Position numbers and translations under genes: made by a program | The notes under the pieces: model-generated | The model's input: only the letters and a program-made list of their open reading frames with translations | Told to the model about the DNA's origin: nothing | The model's database searches: none | In this document: piece after piece, positions 1 through 13,215 of the stretch | Numbering within the stretch: the stretch's first letter is position 1 | How the letters are laid out: every line of letters begins with the position of its first letter | Assembly (NCBI RefSeq): GCF_001949145.1 | Contig: NW_019091359.1 | Location: 2,816,594 to 2,880,593 of the forward strand | DNA from: Acanthaster planci | Taxonomy: Eukaryota; Echinodermata; Asteroidea; Valvatida; Acanthasteridae | Direction of reading: 5' to 3' | Length of the DNA: 64,000 bases

Positions 1-2280
1 AGCCGAAAAGGAGTTGTCATTTCACTATTAGTGAAATTAAAAATACAGTATTCGGTTTCTCTTTTCAACCAAGGATAGAGCTGGAAAAATCACAAGGATG
101 CTCCCAAACCCATTCCTGCCAATCTGTTGCTTTCTTGACAAACTCTCCCCGCTACAGTCGGTACTTGTTCAACTTGTGACAAAATTATGTCCTTTATGTG
201 TAAGAATTTGTCTTTCTCTTTTCTCTTTTCCCAGCGGAGTCTGGACAGATTTGTTCCATCAAGGCTCTCTTTACCGCTGCAATCGTGTGAGGAATGCTAA
301 CTTAAAACCTGTTAACTAGGATTCTTCTCCAGGGGAGCACTATGCCATCCCGGGGGAAGCATAAAATCGGAAGGAATAAGATCACTTTAGTCTTGAAAGA
401 CACCATTGGTGGTTTCGGAGGGCAACAGGGCCATGCCTCCCGGCCCAAAAGAGGAACGAAAATCGTTGTTGAAAAATAATGAGAAATTGCTAGGGGGGGA
501 CTTTATCATTTCCATTCCTTACAAAAGCGTGTTAATAGCCCACCACTTAACCTCGCTCCTGAGAATGACAGAGAATGTTACATAAAGACATTCCTTTTAT
601 TTCTGCACCTGACAGAGTTTTGTTCTGGATCTGTCCTTGAACTGCACATCCATGTCATTGAAATGAACTTCTGCATTCATTGCTGCTCAGACATCATGTG
701 CATAAAATAAAAATTATGTCCAACCGGTCTCAAAGCAAAGATAAAAGTTTACAAACCTTCACTGATTTTATACATGACGATTGTGTTTAAAGATGAGTTT
801 TATCCAGATATTGTTTGCATTTCACTTCCAAATAATTAACAGTGTATTCAAAGAGATCGTTTTTACGACGTGGTCATGAAAAAAGTCAGATCTAAACACA
901 TTGTAAATCCAAACGTTTTAAATTTAATTCCTTAATCTAAAGGTTCTAAATTTATTTGTTTTGAAACAGTAAACTGAAGTCAACTATAAGCCCCCGAGGG
1001 TAAATCAATCTTTCAACAAGAAATCATTTTCACTTGGATCCCACAGCAGAATCTGGGAATAATTTTGGGACTAATAATCTGACATAATTTGACAAGTTGC
1101 CATCACCAGGCCTGGAAAACCCAAAGATCAAGGATCAATTGGCCATGTTGACATGGGATCAGCTGTCTAATTTCCTCACAAGCCTGGTTCGTCAGAGCCA
1201 AGTTTTTCTAATAAAAAGGTCTACTTTCCGAAGAATTCACGACTTCACACAACAAACTAAAATAGGTAACACTGTTTTTAGAAAACACATTTTAAAAACG
1301 GAAAACAAATTGTAGCAGTTGTCAGCAGTCGTCCCAGACACTTAAAGAAACATATCAAACAAAAGAAAAGGGCAAATTAAATGTAAACATTATATAAATT
1401 GTGAAAAATCTTGAGCCAATATCAGCATCCCAGGAATATTCACACTTTTACAAGGCACCTGTTACAACTGCACTGGGGACTACCTTGCATGTAGCAAAAA
1501 ATCTAATGTATTAGTGATTAGTCGGTTTGTGTGGTTGAACGTACGGATGTGGTGACTGGATGGAGTTTATTTTGGGCAAGTTAATTACATTCATGCTAAG
1601 TGCTTTTTGTGAATTTGTGAATCGAGCTGAATACACTGGTTATACACTGTTTTTAAATCATACACTTTAAGCACTGCAGAGAATTTTTTGTCTGTCAATG
1701 ATAGTAGGCCTACCTTACTAAAACTAAGATTTGATTATTTTTGCGTGCTCCATCATACTGAAAGCAAGATGTTGCGCATAGCTGCATGATGACTTCTCAA
1801 TGATCCTCGTTTGATAATGGAATTGTAATGAATTTATAATGCCCACACAATATGAATATTTAATTGGTTTGTTCAATATCCCCAGTGGAGTGATCCTGTG
1901 GCTACAATCAGCTACAGAAGTAATGAAGCAGGTCCCTCCATGACGCCACTAACCAACGCCCTCGTAGCAGCCTGACCTTGACTTACACATCGTGCAAACA
2001 CTAACCCCAAGCCTCGTTGGTGACGTATAATTCATAAGGTCAGAAGACAACAGTTTGATTATAGGGATGGTGGGTGTCTTTTTTAAACAATATATTTTTA
2101 TTCAAGAAATTCTGATCAAAATAAGGGCACCTATGACTAAAATAATGGAAAATGATGAAAATGGAATTTATCCATAAAATAACAGATGCAGTGATGTCAT
2201 CACTGTGTATGTAACCATTGCTAGACAGAATAATGCAACTTTATTATATAGCAGCAACTACCAAACGAAATTTCACAGGC
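1..2280. other. gene-free stretch
   Basis: I see no supported gene, RNA or complete mobile element here. Open frames are under 75 codons and none shows a recognisable domain or a convincing exon with splice sites. The DNA is AT-rich with short homopolymer runs, including seven G at about 485. Confidence 0.5.
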
Positions 2281-2342
2281 TTGCTAAGATGGATTCGAAC
2301 CACCGAAATGCTGCCCAAAGGAGGGCGCGTAGTCAAAACGCG
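2281..2342 (-). pseudogene. 5'-truncated tRNA-Ser(UGA)-like sequence
   Basis: On the minus strand, 2342-2326 forms a perfect 5-bp stem (CGCGT/ACGCG) closing a 7-nt loop TTTGACT, which reads as anticodon UGA. A 21-nt segment with a CCC/GGG pairing follows, like the long variable arm of class II tRNAs. Then comes a T arm (2304-2288) with a 5-bp stem and loop TTCGAAT, giving a perfect B box (GGTTCGAATCC). The class II arm and UGA anticodon agree with serine. No D arm, A box or 5' acceptor strand matching the 3' TTAGCAA can be found upstream. Position 37 is C instead of a purine. It is therefore a truncated tRNA-derived sequence, either a pseudogene or a remnant of a tRNA-derived SINE, and not a working tRNA gene. 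Confidence 0.45.
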
Positions 2343-5300
2343 CACGACAAAAAGGATACATTTTCAAACAGAGGGCTGGATACACACGCTTTAGTTTTTT
2401 AATTGAGAGTGTTGTTGCTATTTAGTGTAGTTTAGACTTCTGTTTCAAAAGTAAAAATCCCTATCATGCCCCCCATACCCTGAACTTTTTGGAACGGGAT
2501 TGAATTGGTTAATTGTAACAAAAATATCACAGTTGCGTTCTTCCAAATTGGGATCTATCTGTTTTATATAGATTAGTTAAAAAGCATAAGAAACATCTTG
2601 CATAAAAAGCCAAATATTTTGTAGACTTAATATAGTACTATCTTGATTTTCTACAAATGTATTCTAAAGTAGATGTGAGTTAAAAATGAAGCCTTTGTCC
2701 TTTCCAATTGTTGACATTCCTTATTAGTCGAAGAAAAAGTTGCAAAATAACACTGTCCTCACTCCGAAGGCAGCGTTTTCTATCTCAAAAACCGAACCAA
2801 AGACGTCACGCTATTTCTCATCTTTTGTTGCCTCCTGCCCCTCGTGTGACTCCACGATTACATCGTCTAACGATAGCAGTAAGAGAGGAGGCGCCATGAT
2901 CCCTAGCAACAGACTACAGGTGTCGCTGCATACGCAAAAACAATACACCACGACCGCAGATCAAACGACCTACATGCAAAGCTTCCGTATATGGCTTGCT
3001 GATGGCAAGTAGGTGACTGAACTTGGTGGAATTGGTAAACTTGAACGTGTCGCGCGAATTTCCCTTCTGTCTTTCCTTTCAAGCAGTGATTAATGTCCCT
3101 TCTGCGTTTGCCGACCGTGGGCAAAAAGGTCTGTGTCTGTCACTAAGACATGTGAAACCAAACTTCCGCTGCCAGCGCATGGGTACCGGTAGTTTATGTT
3201 GTGCTTTTACGACAGTTCATTTGTTGGTCACGTTTAAAGCCTGGATTTATACCTTACCAGCAAAATATCTTTTACAATATTGTATAAAAAATTGTTAATA
3301 TTAATTCATCGAGTTACATCTGAACAGATGGTAATAATTAATATCATTCACAATGTGAAATAATTTCCTTCCCATTGTGCTCTTCTTTATGTCCTTTTCT
3401 TCATCTTTATTCATTATAATCTAATCCAATAATATTTGGATTTTGTATGATATGCTATATGCCTGAAATTACACTGATACTCACACACCTGTCAATTTTA
3501 AAGATGTTTTAAAATATTAGTCCTTTTTAGCAATTGTCAGAATATTCCTATTAGCGCCTGTCGTTCTCCACAACAGTTTCTGTATAACGCAGTTTCTTTT
3601 AAAGTTGATCACGTTTTCGACGATTCCAATGGATTTAAAATGAAACGCGTAGGAGGGAACACGTCACAGTATACTACCTGTGGAATCGAAGAGACCACCG
3701 TCTGTGAAGAGATTGAAATCAAAAGAAGACAACCAGGGACAGAATATTGCTTTCTATCCCGCGTCCCGTTCTAGCCAATTAAACTTCGCATGACGGCACA
3801 GACAATTCTGCACTTGACTATAACAACAGCCTCGAGGGCGATATAACATTTAAAAAAAAAACAATGAAAGCTTTCTTCGATTCCGACGATGAAGCGACCA
3901 TGACATGTTTCGATTGTGAGCCCCGCGCTGGAGGAAACGTCGCCAACGCGTGAAAGAGCAGAACGTGTTTACTTTCTTTAAAAGAGCAAAATATTTCATT
4001 CGTGAGTTATTGCCTGCCTCCATTAAAACATAAAAAGAGTCAGTTATAAGTTGTCCTCTATTTGGCTAGTCACTAGTGGCAACCGAATCTGGTTGTGTTT
4101 GAAATGAAGTAATTTGACAGAAAGTTTTAGAAAGCAAAGTGAAGTACGCTGTAAACTCCTCATGATTCTCACATTTTAAACAGATGCCACTAAAATTTAA
4201 TACTTTGTTGTCCTCAAAATAAAACTCAAGGACTTTTGGGGTCGATACCCTTTTGCCAGAAAGCGACATGGGATTAGAGGACGGAGTAGTTTCACTTGAG
4301 TACACATTTTGCATCGTTGATGGCTGTTTTTCTGTCCAGTTTCTTTCATCTTTTTTTTTTTTTGAGTGACAGAGATTACTAGATAATGGTTTAAATCCTA
4401 GTATTTGTCCATCCCGGGAAAGATATCTTCGCGATAACTTCACCTTTTCTTTAAAAAGCGACACCCTCCCGTAATGTTTATCTCGTTCAAGAAACCCATC
4501 ACAGCGTACTTTTCTACAAGGTTCTGTTAAGTAATATTTCGTCATCGTGTCTTGAAAAACCAGCGAAGTTTATAAATGTGAGATTATTCACACCGAGAGA
4601 TTGCTGTTTATTTGTTAAATCTTCCCCGTTATACCTTACTGCTAATTTTGACCGAATACCTGTGTTTCGTTATCTGAAAGTTGCTTGTTCGCTCGGCAAT
4701 TGTCTTTGACACACTGTGAATTCTCCCACCCCCGTAGTAACCGGTCTTGGGTTGATGACGTGTTGTTTTGTCCAGGGTACACCCGTACCGTCCCCAGGTC
4801 GATTCTTCTGGCGACGGTGCGTGTCCTCTCTCACCCATGACATGTGGCGATGCATGACGTTTGTCATCAGCCAAGTCGATATCCCCTTAATTACCTTCGT
4901 ATCTTGACATCACCGAGATGTCAAGCACTAGCACACGGACAAAAATTGCCACAGAACTCCGCAAATCCGTAGCTCTTTTTACGGTACCAAAAGTTGCACA
5001 AGATACCTTCCGGTCCTCCAAATTAAAGAACTGTCGGTAAATTTGACACCCAAGTTCAAACACCTTCAGAACCAAACGGACGGAAACAAACTCCCTGGCC
5101 TGTCCTAAAGTGTAAGACCTCCTGATTTTGCACTTTTCCTGTGATCGACAACCGTCAGGTGAATCAACGAAATAACACTCTTGGCGATTCCGCTGGCCAT
5201 ATCATTGCAGTAGGCCTGTACAGTACATAGAAGTGTTGTGCGTGCACATCGAGGGAGAAGTTGGCTCGTTTGATGTGTGGTTTCTAGTCCAACTTGATAC

Positions 5301-7750
5301 CGCAAGGCAAATTGTCAACGAACTTCGTCAAATAATTTTTGCTTCCTTTTATAAATTGTTGGGAGATTTACACATCACAATAACAAGTAGAAGTTTTTCT
5401 ATGATCATACAAAAGATCATTCAAGTTAAGCTGGAAGCTAATATCGATGTACTTTGTGGGCACATAGTGGGAACAGGTGTTCATGTATAATATGTAGAAA
5501 AAATCCTATGACCTTCCCAACCGAGGGCTGCATGACATCCAGTATTAAAGAAAAAATATAGACAGTTGCGTCTGAAACTTCATGCATCATCTCAGAAAAG
5601 CAAAAATTAATTTGTTTGCGAAGCATTTGGTGGTGGACACACAGGCATGTTAATGAGCACAAATATCCCAGACCCTCGCAAACCCTTGTATTAAGTTCAG
5701 AGATTATTAAACAAAATGTTTAAAAAGTTGAGTATATGCGAGCAACGTCAACGATCGTGAAAATGTCATGAGCTAAGCCGGCAGTCTAAGTGAATCAGCT
5801 GGTACGAAAATCTAATAAAGAAAGTATGGCTGCAAGGCGACTGAATTGAGGCACCTCAACAAGAGCTCAAAACTTTACATGTTACGTCTTCATTCACGAA
5901 AAGGATTTTACGATGCGTGGAAAGTATTTCTAACCTAATTTGGGCATCACAAAAACACTGACATGTCCCAACTTTGTCACTTCGGCTTCTTCTCTTACTC
6001 ACTGTACACGTTACCATAATTATAATATTTTCTCTGTGCTCTTGCTTAGCGTCCTTCCAATGGGGCAGGATTCACCATTGCTCACTTCTGTGTGGGGAGA
6101 TTCTGTTTACACTCGTAAATCATTCTTGGGCTCATAATGTGCCGCTGGTATAGAAATTTGTAAGAGAGGTCAGGAGTTGTGTTGCCTCGCTAACTTCTAT
6201 ACACACTTCGTTTGGGCTTCCGTTTATCATGCACCACTTGTTTTAGGTTTCATCGTTGAAAGGCTTGTGTCATGGGCTTATTAAGTTACTGAGCCGGATG
6301 CTTCTTTATGTGCAAACAATAACAGCTACGAAAATAACGATGATGCCTGTTATCATAGAAATCTACCGTATAGGATCCAGAAAGCAATCATAAACATTCT
6401 GCCTGTGGACGGGGGGTAATTAAAACGTTCAACCTCTCTTATGTTTGCCTAACAATATGTCTTAATTGAATGACAGTAATCGTGTGTTTTGCCAGGAAAA
6501 GCCTTGCCGGTCTCAGGGTGGTTAGCGAGAGGTTAATCATCGAATTTGTCATAATTTGCCTCTTGTTTCTTGTTGACAGGAGATAGTCTGTCTTCTGAGT
6601 GACCAAATGCACTCCTACACCAAGGTCTTATTGTTGTGCAGCTTTCTCGGCTTCCTTATTGCAAAAGTCGCTTCCATGCGGTCAACACGAGCGCCAGTGG
6701 GTCTTCCGATTTTCAATTAAATTTACCAGTCTGAATTGGACAATGTAATCATTGAAAAGTACCGTGTAATCCATTTTTGCCGTCCTTCGGTTGCAAATAT
6801 TGCAGCAGACAGCACCTGTGTAAACGAGCTGCATTTTATTTGCAATGTTCTTGCCTAGAAATTCCCAACAATTGAAGTATTTCATTGTATAAAGTGAATG
6901 TGTCAGCTATGTGAATTATGTCGTTAGAATATATTAGTATCAAGTTATTGACAACAATGAGCCACGCCCCTAGGCCCTACAATAGCTTTGTGCGACAAGA
7001 GTTTGTTTCATTTTAAAAACAGGGGTGTTTCCTATATTGATTTAGATTTTTGTGAATGGCGCTTAAGGAGCAGTTTAGAGAAGATGACTTCACCTGTTAC
7101 CCAAAGTTTTAGTGCCCGGGACGTGCTTTGGGAGTGGACATTTTTCGTTGGAAATGCGCTCGCCGATTTGTTGAAAGCATCCGTTTTAGGATGTGGGATT
7201 GGGTGATAGAAAGACTCACGCAGAGGGTGTCGTTTTGCGTTGCTACCGGTGAGAAATGGTGCTGGTCCTGTTTATTGACACTATTGGGTGAGCTGAGGTG
7301 TCGCATTCTTTTAAAGGTAATTACCCAGTCTCTAAGAATTAAATGAATCCGTAGTTTGAATTACACCGCAATACAAAACGGTCTACGTGAATTGTGACTA
7401 AAATAATCTTGAGAAGGTTGTGTCAGGATTGCTCATCCGTTTTGTGGACTATTTTCAACTTCATGAAAAAAACGACTTTTTGTGCAAATTTTTATTCTTG
7501 TCATTGAAGAACTAAGCCAGTATCTACAAGACTTACAGACGAAAAGACAATTCACTCTAAATGTCGTGACCTGCCCGGTTTCACGTTCTTTCACCACACC
7601 CGACGGAGCACTTGTCGTGACTCGATATAGCACTGTCAATCTGGAATGCTGCTTTTAAGATGGCTGTCATTATTCAATCCATATGTACTTATAGCCTCAT
7701 CTCCAGTCGTCTGTCTCCATCAATCTTATTTCTGGGGTTCTATAGGAGTA
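2343..7750. other. gene-free stretch upstream of the secreted-peptide gene
   Basis: No gene is supported. The longest frame is 159 codons on the minus strand (4545-4066) with a genuine ATG. It has no recognised domain, no visible splice partner and a lysine run encoded by a poly-T tract at about 4350, so chance cannot be excluded. Nothing else stands out apart from a CRE-like GACGTCAC at about 2803. Confidence 0.4.
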
Positions 7751-7919
7751 ATATGATTTGTTACATCCAGAGGAAATATCAGTGAGTGTGTGTGAACGTA
7801 TTGTGTCACTCTCAGGCATAGTACCGCCTACCCAAAGAAAAAAGCGGGTTGTGCCGAAAGGCCCCGTCGGTTTGTGGTGCTTTACTTCCGACGGAAGCAC
7901 GCCCGCGCATGCCCAGGCT

Positions 7920-7955
7920 TATAAAGGCAGCGCGTGCGCTTAGAGTCCTTCAGTT
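7920..7955 (+). promoter_or_regulatory. TATA box and initiator of the secreted-peptide gene
   Basis: TATAAA lies at 7920-7925 and an initiator-like TCAGTT at 7950-7955. Taking the A of TCAGTT (7952) as +1 puts the TATA box about 32 bases upstream, the canonical spacing. A GC-rich stretch just upstream holds an inverted ETS-like pair, ACTTCCG and CGGAAG, at about 7885-7900, and an NRF1-like GCGCATGC at about 7906. From 7952 to the first ATG at 8245 there is no upstream ATG, as expected for a clean leader of about 293 bases. The leader contains one donor-like GTAAGT (8155-8160), but I see no good acceptor before the ATG, so it is probably not spliced. Confidence 0.7.
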
Positions 7956-8244
7956 GGTGACTGGCTGTTGGGTCTAGTGGACGAAAGACACAAGAAACTA
8001 CCCTTGAGGAATTCACAGTTCAGTGCGCATTAACAAATTTTGCAATTACAAGCCGAGGTAATCTGGAAGGAGAGATCCGCAAGGACGTTCTGCGATTGTC
8101 TGCTTCGACAAAGTCAAAAGGACAAGTTGAAGGGAAGACGAGAAAAATCGCAGTGTAAGTTCGACGTTGGCTCGAAGAGGCACGGTTGAGGTTCGGGCTG
8201 TTGACGGGACAGAGTGAAGATCTCCGAGGGAACAGAAAGAAGCA

Positions 8245-8472
8245 ATGAACATGAAGGTGGACAGCCTTCTCGTGGTCTGTGGCATGGTCTGGCTGGTTCT
8301 ACTAGTGGCCATCCTAACCGATGTCAGTGCTAAACCCCTTAACGAGCCAGCAGAACTCCAGTCTAGGAGACCCCGCCACAGGTTGAGTCTCCAATTCTCC
8401 CGGACTGTTCCTGATTTTGTAGCGGGCGCCCTGGACCAGCTGCATCATCGCGAAAAGCGATTCCCCAGAGTG
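8245..8472 (+). CDS. Secreted ten-cysteine (prokineticin/Dickkopf-C2-type) peptide precursor, exon 1
   Basis: Exon 1 encodes residues 1-76: a signal peptide and propeptide. The hydrophobic core is residues 8-25, with likely signal cleavage after VSA (residue 29). A basic propeptide follows and ends in a Lys-Arg pair (71-72), so a furin/PC-type protease should release a mature peptide beginning Phe-Pro-Arg-Val. The first ATG after the TATA/Inr promoter is used and has G at -3. A second ATG two codons on is equally good and would not change the product. The exon ends at a strong donor, gtaagt (8473-8478), in phase 0. The reading frame happens to continue 12 codons into the intron. Cysteine count and domain identity rest on exon 2. 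Confidence 0.85.
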
Positions 8473-11400
8473 GTAAGTACTCGTCCAATTTCAATCTCCA
8501 ATATTTAATAGATCTTTACGGCACGCGACTGAAATGTTTGAACTCCTATCCACGCTGGACCCTTTATTGTATTATCTGTTGGTATTTTTAGATTTCAGTA
8601 CCGGTAATCATATTTTTACGTGTGTGGTTTGTGGGCCGACGTGAAGGTATTCGAAGTGTTTGTCCCGTGAGGCACCTAAAGGCCGAGCAAAACTTATCTA
8701 GTCTCGCGTGACAAATTACAAAAAAAATCGCCGAACACCTGACGCACTGTCTGTTCTTTTCCCGCGGCTCAAAAACCGGAGTGTCGTCTGGCGATGTTTG
8801 TAAGCTTTGCCTACTGTCATGTTAGGGTCTAAAAGTGCTCCCAGCGCAAGTTGTCAGAGTGTTGAAATTTACGACACGTTTTGTTTCCCTGTTAATCATT
8901 GACAAATTATAGGCAAAGGAAAAACGCAGGCATCCACAAGCGAGTCCATTTTGCTTATATTTGCAGGTGTTAGAATATTCTTATATTCTATAAACTACCC
9001 TACCCTATTTCTTAAGTCTCGAGATTGGTCATGATACGTGCATTTTGAGAGTAATATAAAGTGTAAGAGTTTTTCACAATGAAAAAATCCTACTGGTGAT
9101 TTAACTCAATCATCACGCTTGCTTGACATTGGCAAAACTGAACGAGCGTTTTTACATATTTACATATTTTACATATTATATTCTGGTTTTAGAAAATAAT
9201 TAGTATTCAGATTTCCAAAAAAAAAATAAAATATGATCGCGTAAAGTTCCCCTGGGGTTAGGCGATATGGATCAGATTTTATTCCGTCCCACACTTACTC
9301 TGCTGGTAGAAACCTCCTCCAAAGATGAAAATGTTTACATGAACCTCTGTCGTCACTATCTATGGCTTTGTGGACTCACAGCTATTTCGAATTATACAAT
9401 TGAATGCATGGGTAGCGAACTCTTTCAAAAAAAAATATATTGTGCTAATACAATTGTGACCAGTGAAACTGGCGGAAAATTGCATTGTAAATTAGCGGGT
9501 AACACAAGGTCCGTACTTCGAACCGTGTTTTCCTGTGGACGTCAGGGGGTAATTTTTATAATATTTTGGTCGACGAAATTCTTTTTAAAATGATCACTTT
9601 AACTCACATCTTGCAAGAACTTATGATCTGAGCAACACTGAAAGGTTTCCTTGTATTTGAGTGCGACAGCATCTAGAAAAATATGATAAAAACGCTAATT
9701 TGGTTTGCAAGGGAGGACTGTATGTGGCGCATTAATATTTCCGCCTCGCAGAGGGTCTTTTCTCTATATGTTTGAAGTAAAGTAGTTAGAAAAACACGAT
9801 AACAGGTGAATGGGGTTGAGATGAACATATTTGGTTCTGTTATTTTGCTTAACTTAAACTTATGACGTCCGCGTAACCACGGGAATATAACCTCGTTCAC
9901 CAATGCTAAAGCCAATAATTATCATTTATACGACGGTTGCTTTTTATTTGTGCAAAATGAATGAACGGAAGACAAGTCCCGTAATAATTTAGTCGTAAAA
10001 TTAAATTTAAATCGACCATTTGAAGTCAAGAGACATCATCCGGCAAAGAAAATCACATTAACAACCTCAAGAAGTAAATGGACGTCGCTTCACATAAACA
10101 TGTAACACATCTTGGTGAAAGAAATTGTCTCGTATTGCTCTGTCGCGCAGAGATTGCTTAGCACCAAGTTGCGTCGCGATCTGAATATGATCCAGGAGAC
10201 ACGGCGACCCCATGATACGCCAATAACATAATCCCAGCGTGCGATAATAAATCTGTGGTATTTCGGAAGTCCGGAGTGTGCCTGATTGGCACGTGTGAGT
10301 GACGGCTTAATCACTACGAGGCAAGGCAATTTTTTTCAGCAAAATGCCCGCCAGTTCTGGCGGTGACGCTTCGCGTGTCGCTCGGTGACCCAAACTCTCA
10401 ACAGTCTCATGATGCGACCCTCACTCCGTTTAATTTGGGTCAGAAATCGCCGCTTTGCTGACACTTTCATACATTTTATTTACATCTGCTGACCAGCCAT
10501 GCTTTAATAAAACCCACTTGAATTCTTTCCACTGATTTCCCCTTCCCTTTTTTTTTAATTAGAAGTGAACATATTGGAAGAAGTTTCATTAAAGTCACCG
10601 TTAGCCCTCCTGGTCGTGGGCAGTGAAAGTCAGGCCAATAACTGTCATTAATTTTAAAAAAAAACTCATTCATTCAAGTTTTTAGGACGTGGCACCGCGG
10701 TTGAAACCCTGTATCCAAAACCGTTCCAAGACTAGTCATTTCTCTTTTTTTGCACAATGTCGAGTAAATAGACACTTACGATTAGACGCCAACTCAAAAA
10801 GGCCCATCTATCTAAATGGATAGATAATAAAATGGTGTGTACTTTTTCTATTAAGAGGCTCGTCCGTTGATAACGCTGGGATGGTACTACGGATTAGTCG
10901 TGACACGGACGCACCTTCGATGTCTCCACCCCGTGCATGGTGGTGTTTCTTGTACGGATCTATCTGTCGTCCTATGGCAACGATGTAAACACATGCCCAG
11001 TTTAGGCATTTCTGGCCGAAGTTGGCTTCATTTCGTGTTTGGGTTTATACATCTGTGGCTCCGAATGCATTCATGTTCAAAATAAAATCATAAAAGCTCT
11101 TTTCCTCAATAACATGAATTCAGGAGCAATTCTTTGGCAATATTTTATTTTTTTTCTCAACAAAACTGACGATGCCGAAGACGAAAGAGTGCTGGGGTGG
11201 TTTTTTTATGTTTTATCTGGAAATTTCTTCCAATGTTGCGCTACTTTTGTCGTGGTCAGTTTTTTCTGTCGTATTTCAGCACCAAAAATATAAAAATGAT
11301 AGCATTAACCAGTTCAAGGGTATGGCATAATTGATAACAGACAAAAAGTGTGACTTGTTCTAAATTACTTCCAGTGGTCATTTAACTCACGCCATCTCCA

Positions 11401-12984
11401 CCTTGTCGTGTTCAAAAAACATGAAACGCAATACCAAATCCGCGGGACTTTATTAATAATTTCATTGCGACCCAAGCGACCAAGGCAGCGCATGGTTGAC
11501 CAGGTCATCCTGGTTCATTAAAGTTCGAGGACATTTTCTTTCACTTCGTCATTGATTCTGTTATGTATACATATCCCTTTAAAACACTCAAAGGTAAAAC
11601 AGCCATCACTAACACCCGATGTTGACTGGCTCATTTCTTATTGAAAATATTGATCGTCCATGTCAAAGCATAATCGAGCAACCTGCGTGACAATCTTAGC
11701 CTGCGCTCGCCCGGATGGAAAAGTAACGATTTTATCCGACTACACGCGCGCATTTAATGGACTGAATCGGAACAAATGTTTTAGGAGTAACATCGGGAAA
11801 TTACGACATTCCAATTTGGAACGGGACACGTTCGACACGTAGGTGCTGGTCTTAACAGCTCGTTGTTGGTGTTTTTGAGATAAGACACCGAAGTCGCCCA
11901 AGGCCAGAAATATTTTGGAAATTCTTTCACGTCGGATGGGGGTATATGTTAACCCATTGCTTAATGTGCAAGGAGGTCTTTCTTAGATTTAGTCTTCGGC
12001 TGCATCCGAATCTGTTGTCCAGAGGTCCAGAGCTAGGTCTAGATCTTCACTCCATTGAAAGTACGTGGAAACGCGCAGACAATAGGCCTAGCCGTCGCTC
12101 TGGAAGCCTGTTTCGGACACGGCCGTAGAGACTTAAAGCATTTATTATCTTGAGATGAGGGCGAGCCCCAACATGTCCCTTTTTCAGAAGTTGTGTTTGA
12201 ACAGCTATACTTCTCCCCTTAAATCTAGGTCTTCAAATCCTCGTTCTCATCAGTAAAATGACTGCGGGTTCACTAAACTGCATAGTCATAGAAAAGTTCA
12301 TGACACCAAGAAATCGAATGGCTGTCTACCGAGTAATGAAGTTTAATGAGACGACGGCAGCGTAATTTATTTGAATCAATTTGCCAGACAGCAATGGTTG
12401 ACATTACGTTGTATACCTCCGACTTGCGAGCTAGGCCATCTTTTTTATTTTAGTGCGGTTACATTCCGATCAGTCGTCAGCAATTTTGTCAGCACAATCC
12501 TTGGAATAGTTAACAGCAAAGTTGACTCAATGGTCCAAGGTGTTTAATTCATTGTTCATCCGTTCAACAATACCTTTTCCTTTTGCCCATTGATGGCTTT
12601 GCAAACTGATTTATTTCCTTGTTTTTTTTCTCTCACGGGGCTTCAGTGCAACTTTCTCATGTGACCTGCCAGGTCGTTTTTTATAACTTGGATTGATTTC
12701 ATATTTTCGCTTCTAACGTTGTCTGACTGTAAGTCGATTCCGAATAGTCGTGTCGTGGAATATCAAAGCTGATTTACATTCGACATAGAAGATCTCAATT
12801 TCCAATGTTGTCTTTTATCCCTCCGTAAGCCTAACTTGAGTTAATTTTTTTGTACATGCTGTTGAATATGTTTGATTGTTTACTGTTTTTCCCGTTTTAT
12901 CAATGCTTCAGACTTGATTTTTTTTAATTATTATTTTGTGCATTCTCTTGGGCTCATTTTCCCATTTTTTTTCTCTCCTTACAG
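8473..12984 (+). other. intron of the secreted-peptide gene (phase 0)
   Basis: It begins gtaagt and ends in a long pyrimidine tract followed by ttacag (12979-12984). Its 4.5 kb contains no supported exon. It does hold short A/T-rich tandem copies of TTTACATA at about 9150-9182 and one copy of a dispersed repeat at 11998-12120. A 108-codon frame with a true ATG at 9267 has no recognisable features. A small extra exon cannot be excluded, but joining the two exons directly keeps frame and gives a complete protein of the expected size. Confidence 0.75.
11998..12120 (+). repeat. dispersed repeat, copy 1 (inverted relative to 28.1 kb)
   Basis: About 120 bases match the reverse complement of 28093-28206 at roughly 80-85% by eye. 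Shared blocks include GGCTGCATCC, GAGCTAGGTCTAG, CTCCATTG, CCTAGCCGT and GGAAGCCTGTTTCGGACAC. Copy 1 has about 8 extra bases near 12022. No terminal repeats or target duplication are visible, so the class of element is unknown. Confidence 0.7.
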
Positions 12985-13215
12985 CCGATGGGAAGTCCGT
13001 GTAATGCAGACAGTCAGTGTCCGGGAAACTACTGTTGCGCCATGAAGCTAGGCAAGGCCGTCTGTATGCCGAGGCTGGTACGAGGCAGGACGTGTATGAT
13101 CAACGGACCACAAGCCTACTCACCCCACCTTTTCTTCACGCAGTGCCCGTGCAACAGCGTAGAGGGATTATCGTGCCAACGCGTAGGGCACGGCAACCGC
13201 GGTATCTGCAGCTAA
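12985..13215 (+). CDS. Secreted ten-cysteine (prokineticin/Dickkopf-C2-type) peptide precursor, exon 2
   Basis: Exon 2 carries the whole functional domain (residues 77-152) and ends at TAA 13213-13215. The ten cysteines are at 82, 88, 93, 94, 103, 113, 130, 132, 140 and 151, spaced C-x5-C-x4-CC-x8-C-x9-C-x16-C-x-C-x7-C-x10-C. This is the colipase-fold pattern shared by prokineticins, arthropod astakines and the C-terminal domain of Dickkopf proteins. The x8/x9/x16 spacing and the EGLSC segment are closest to Dickkopf. The single domain, the Lys-Arg release site, a mature size of about 80 residues, the FF pair and the CPC motif are closer to prokineticins. The AVIT-type N-terminus needed by vertebrate prokineticins is absent; the mature peptide would start FPRV. 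The product is probably an extracellular signalling peptide. Its receptor and role cannot be read from the sequence. Confidence 0.85.
   Translation, partial: PMGSPCNADSQCPGNYCCAMKLGKAVCMPRLVRGRTCMINGPQAYSPHLFFTQCPCNSVEGLSCQRVGHGNRGICS

Noticed and set aside
4066-4545. 159-codon minus-strand frame with a true ATG
   Set aside because: No domain, no splice or poly-A support, and part of it is a poly-lysine run from a T tract. Expected by chance roughly once in a window this size.
8473-8508. Continuation of the exon 1 frame past 8472
   Set aside because: It runs through a strong gtaagt donor into intron sequence; the spliced model gives a complete cysteine domain.
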